From Paguma larvata (lineage: Eukaryota > Chordata > Mammalia > Carnivora > Viverridae), in assembly GCA_030068075.1 (NCBI GenBank), contig CM057842.1, forward strand, positions 41,502,659-41,566,658: 64,000 nt of DNA, given 5' to 3'. Each line of letters starts with the position of its first letter. Positions within the stretch are counted from its first letter, which is position 1. Below the pieces are notes generated by a model. It was not told the DNA's origin. It was given only the letters and a program-made list of their open reading frames with translations, and did not search any database. Shown here one piece after another: positions 59,825 to 64,000 of this stretch. The position numbers and the translations under genes are program-made.

Positions 59825-60059
59825 GTAATTGGTGCACTAAAAGATACCCATCTTTAAAAGCTTATAATAGGGAAAGCTCACTTCATTTGGGGAATACAAT
59901 GAAACTACTTTAGTGAATTGACTTTCTAAAATCTGAATAATAATTGACCATTAATTAAATACAGTGGAGAAACGCCATTTATAACCGAGACAAAAATAAC
60001 AAAGAAACTAGGTGGGAGGAAACACAGGTAGTTCAAGGACAAAAGAAAGTTAGTAGGAC

Positions 60060-60900
60060 GTAGTAATAGAAAGAACAGTAGATGAAGCAACAGAGAGAGG
60101 CAGGGATCAAGTCACATAGGACTTTATAGTCCTTTTGGAAATTATTAAGCATTTCTCCTTTTGTCCAAAAATATTGTAGTCACTAAGTGATTTCTAGCTA
60201 GACGAGAGAGGTAGAGGAGGGGAGAGAAACAACAAAAACATGATCAAATTTCTATATTGAAAAGACCACATGGGCGGCTTAATGGTGACTATATGAAAAG
60301 AATGAGATTTAAAAGGCAATCATTGTGGTCAAGGCAAAAGAAAAAAATCAGTTAAAAAAAAATCATTAAACATGTAGGGATCTGGCTATAGCAATAGAAC
60401 CATTTGAAAAGAGTAGGGGCTTAATCTGAGAGCTAAAAATTGGACTTGCCATTATATTATACAGAGAGGTGAGAGGAAGGAAGATGTTAAGGAAGATTCC
60501 CAGGTGTCTGATGGAGCATTTGGTTCAATGGTGGCGCCATTTTCTGTACAAGGAAGATAACCAGATGTGGAGTTTGATCATGAGTTCCTTATTCCATATA
60601 AGTTTATTTTTCCTATAGAAGTGTGCACTGTAAAAGTGGATACCCATGGAGCAAAAGATATAAGGCTGAGTTGGAGCCATCTTAAATTTGGGAATCATAT
60701 TGTCACAGGTATGAATAAAATATAATAGGCATAGAGGAACAATGAGATACCATGACCAAACATGACACACTTGATTCAATCTGGTTAGTTGGAGAGAGTG
60801 CCTGATAGAGAATATTTGGCAAGCAAAAGTGATGAAGAAGTAGTGACCACAAAGATAGGAAGCAAGCTAGAGGGTGTTGTATCACAAAAGGCAAAGGAGA
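60060..60900 (+). mobile_element. Ancient repeat-like sequence, class unassigned
   Basis: Wording such as 'tcacataggactttatagtcc', 'gaagattcccaggtgtctgatgg', 'atttgggaatcatattgtcac' resembles a common old mammalian repeat I cannot name securely. No coding capacity. Confidence 0.35.
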
Positions 60901-61760
60901 ACAGTCTAAGACCACTATTGGTCAAGTAAATGAAGAGTTAAAAGAAATATCTATAGATGTGATGACAAATATGTCACTTGTCACCTTAATTGAACTATAT
61001 CTGTTTATTTAAGAAAAAAGAATAAAGTTGTATTTTGCAAATGGCATGGATGAAAACAGAAACATTGTGTATAGAAATCAACTTATAGATGTTTAGCTTT
61101 GATGGAAGTTAAGTGTTTATAACTTATTGGGGAATAAAATATACTACATCTAATCTAAAATTATTACCGCACGGATTATTTCTGCAATACAAAGAAAGAG
61201 ACTTCCCTACTGGCAAGATACACACATTCCATTCTAACCAAGTGATCAAACTTAGCATCACTATTCAAGGGATCAAATGAAATAGTATACTTCCTAATAC
61301 AGGAAGATATATAGAACCTCCTCTGTGTCATTGCCGAAAATGTTTAACCTGAATCTAATCTTGAGGAAGCCGCCATAGAATTCTGGACGGGAAACTTTCT
61401 TCATGGTGCATGCCTTTCAAAACTCTTGATGTGATAAATATAGAAAACATAGAAGAACTGTTCCAAATTAAGAGAAACTACAAAAATTGTATTGAAAATG
61501 TAATTTCGACGCGATCATGAAAACATAATCAGATATGAAGAATATATATATTTTGGCCAGTTGGGTAAGTTTAATATAGACTCTAATGAAATGCTGTAGA
61601 TGTGCCACTTGTCTCAGTTGTGATAATGCTGTTATGATTACTGATGGATAATAGCCCTTTATTAGAAAATAAATGATGAGATATTTAGAGATGAAATGTG
61701 ATATTCTGCAACTTATTGTTACAGCAATAAATTGCATTTTTACCTCCTTCCAGAACACTT
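60901..61760. other. AT-rich non-coding stretch
   Basis: Nothing recognised. Confidence 0.4.
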
Positions 61761-61769
61761 AATTTTCCT

Positions 61770-63010
61770 GTTTCAAAGATTTTGTTTAGCATCACATTCC
61801 ATCTGAAGAGCTTTCTTTACTATTTCTTTTGGTGCAAATCTTATGACAGTATATTCTATGAATTTTTGTTTGTCTAAGGAAAAGTTATATTTATTCTTCA
61901 TTTGTGAAAGATATTTTCACAGTATAGAATTATGGGTAGACAGATTTTTCTTACAGCCATTTGTTTCTTTCTTTCTTATTTTTGAGAGAGAGAGCATGAG
62001 TGGAGAAGAAGGGCAGAAGGAGAGGGAGAGAATCTTAAGCAGGCTTCACACTCAGCCCAGAGCCCGGCTCAATCCCACAACCCTGAGAACATGACCTCAA
62101 CCGACTGAGCCACCTAGGGACCCCTCTTTCAGCCTTTTAAAGATATCCTGCATTTTCTTCTAACCTGCATGATTTCTGAGGGAAAGTCTGCAATTTTTGT
62201 ACTTGTTTTTCTGCATCTATGTGTTATTTCTATGTTTGTTTTTAAGATTTTTCTGTTAGTCTTGATTTTTTTCTGTTTGAATATGACTTACATAAATATT
62301 TTTAATCCTGATTGTGATTCCTATTTCCCTGGTCTCACTTTCTTCTTGTGAGATTCTCATTACATGTGACTTAGACAGTTTGATATCATCTAACAGCTGT
62401 TGGAGGCTCAGTTGAGCTTTCTTCACATGCATTCTCTCTTTATGACTTAGATTAGGGGTTGCTGTTAACTTACCTTCAGTTTCACCTATTCTTTCCTCAA
62501 ATGTGTCAAGTCTGCTGATGAGACTGTTGAAGGCTTTCTTTATCGCTGTTTTTCATTTCTAACATATCCAGTAGGGTCTTTTCCATCTATCTCTTTAAAT
62601 TATCCTGATGTTGTATATGATCTGTGTTTTCCATTAGAGCTTTAATGTATTAATCATAGTTATTTTAAATTTTCCGTGTGGTCATTCCAATACCTTTGTC
62701 ATATCCGATTCTAGTTCTGTTGATTGCTTTGTCCCTTGGTAATATTTTTTTCCCTTATTTCCCCATATGCTTTATAATTTTTCACTGAAAGCTGAACATC
62801 TTGGACTAGATAGTTTATATTCCTGGGAGTGGGCATGCTTTTACCTCTGGTAAGCCTCCAGTGTGGGAGTTTGAGTCCATCTAGCCAAGAGAGGTACTGG
62901 GTTTAGATTCGCTTTGATTATCCTCAGTTGACTACTGGTTTCAATTTCTTTGGGGATAACCGTGTTTAGGATTGTTTTGGTTTGCCAGAGTTTTGTGTTT
63001 TGTTTTTTTT
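61770..63010 (-). mobile_element. Old L1/HAL1-like fragment split by a SINE
   Basis: Antisense L1-type wording: 'ttctaacctgcatgatttctgag', 'acctattctttcctcaaatgtg', 'tttcatttctaacatatccagtagg', 'atgctttataatttttcactgaaagctgaacatc'. The SINE at 61963-62124 interrupts it. Confidence 0.5.
61963..62124 (-). mobile_element. CAN-SINE, minus strand, shortened
   Basis: Reverse complement starts GGGGTCCCTAGGTGGCTCAG. Internally shorter than usual. TSDs TCTTACAGCCATTT (61949-61962) and TCTTTCAGCCTTTT (62125-62138), 12 of 14 identical. Confidence 0.92.
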
Positions 63011-63838
63011 TTCTAAATGTCTATTCCACTCTCCTCTTTGGGGGCTCTCCTCTTTGGACCACACCTCAGACAGTCGTCTACATGATTTTGAAACTCCCCA
63101 AGTTGTATCCCACTATTAGATGTCACTGACCTCAGTTTGGCCTCAAGGTAAGTGATGGGAGGGGCATTCTTGTTCTGACTAAGCTTCAGTTTTAGGCAAA
63201 CACTGTGCTTCTGGGTTTCAGGAATATGTCCGTGTCTGTCTTCTTGCCCTCTTCCCAGCTATAATTCTGGGAAAGATGTATAAGTTTTGACTTGTTTTGT
63301 TAATGTTTCCTGTCTGCAGCTACAGCGTGTTTTCACCACTTCCCGAAGGCACTTCTCCGTGCAGTTTGAAGCTTTCCTTCCATAGGAGAGATAGGGGCAA
63401 AGGATATGAATGGGGTTTTGCCTTTCTTGCAGTGGCCGCTGTTCCCTACCCTTGTCTTTACAATAAGGATTATACTACAGCACTTTTTTTGCTGAGGTGA
63501 GCTGCTAAGGTCCAAAGACGGAGTCTGCGACTAAGTGCAAAGTTCCTTTTATCTCTGGCCCCAAGAGTCTCTGTGGGCAGAGGCTGAAAGTAGGGTGAAT
63601 TTTTGTTTTATCTGTAGCCGCCAGGGTCATGCTCATCCTTATCAATTGGTTTCAAAGGAAGCAAAAATGCTAGCCTACCATCTCTCCTTTAGGCATGGTT
63701 TTCTTTAGATCTGGAGCTAGTTGGATAGTCTTGTGATCTCAGCTCTCATTGGTTCAAGCAAAGTGGGTTCAAAAAAGTGTGCGCATATTTTCAGCTTTGT
63801 GCATCCTTAGCAAAAATTGTTGGTTCCCTGCAACTGCC
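63011..63838. other. Non-coding stretch
   Basis: Pyrimidine-rich in places. No supported gene. Confidence 0.4.
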
Positions 63839-63890
63839 TTTCAAATGATTTAGAAAAAAAAAAAAAAGGAAAGTAGGACCCAGAGCATGC

Positions 63891-64000
63891 AGAAGGAAGG
63901 ACGGAAGGAAGGGAGGGAGGGAGTGAGGGAGGGAGGGAGGAGAGGAGAGGAGAGAAGAGGAGAGGAGAGGAGAGGAGAGGAGAGGAGAGGAGAGGAGAGG
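63891..64000. repeat. Homopurine (GGAA/GGGA/AGAGG)n array, cut by the window edge
   Basis: GGAAGG-, GGGAG- and finally AGAGG-type units, purine only apart from C at 63902 and T at 63924. The AGAGG part (from about 63941) continues past the right edge. An A15-type tract precedes it at 63853-63867. Confidence 0.95.

Noticed and set aside
1..64000. CRISPR arrays, operons, phage or plasmid systems
   Set aside because: No spaced repeats, no dense coding and clear mammalian repeat content.

Overview
This window is mammalian nuclear DNA from a cat-family (felid) carnivore. It is AT-rich and gene-poor, with many carnivore tRNA-Lys-derived CAN-SINEs. Their heads read like GGGGCACCTGGGTGGCTCAG and their tails run from CT-rich sequence into AAATAAATAAA. 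I count 21 copies, alongside carnivore-type L1 3' ends and older mammal-wide repeats (MIR, L2, HAL1, CR1/L3, MER5-type hAT elements). There are no bacterial, phage, plasmid or CRISPR features.

The only host gene segment I can support is one short exon at 41155-41290 on the + strand. It has a good splice acceptor, 81 nt of 5' UTR, an ATG at 41236 and a GTAAAG donor at 41291. The 18 complete codons give MRLLWKLVILLPLINTCA, which I recognise as the signal peptide of contactin-6 (CNTN6, NB-3), a GPI-anchored neural adhesion protein of the immunoglobulin superfamily. The window is therefore best read as about 41 kb upstream of that exon (intron 1 and possibly 5' flank), the exon, and about 22.7 kb of the following intron. 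No further coding exon was found, and no upstream non-coding exon could be placed.

Layout. 1-9 kb: L1 and SINE fragments, plus a short 5S rRNA-derived insertion at 4913-4955 between perfect 18-bp direct repeats. 10-12 kb: a long HAL1 element carrying a SINE. 12.1-12.8 kb: a MIR split by an LTR-like element. 14.3-17.3 kb: an old L1 that received an RPSA processed pseudogene, a younger L1 fragment and a SINE. 17-31 kb: MER5A, L2, MIR and SINEs. 31.4-31.8 kb: an ancient CR1/L3 LINE with readable coding remnants. 32.5-36.2 kb: two related hAT-type elements in opposite orientation and a possible conserved regulatory block near 34.4-34.7 kb. 41.2 kb: the CNTN6 exon, followed within 200 bp by an antisense L1. 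42-64 kb: SINEs, L2, MIR, L1 relics and dinucleotide arrays, another candidate regulatory block near 54.1-54.6 kb, and a pure-purine array running off the right edge.

Repeat family names come from remembered consensus sequences, not a database search. Boundaries of old repeats are approximate. Boundaries with target-site duplications (TSDs) were read directly.
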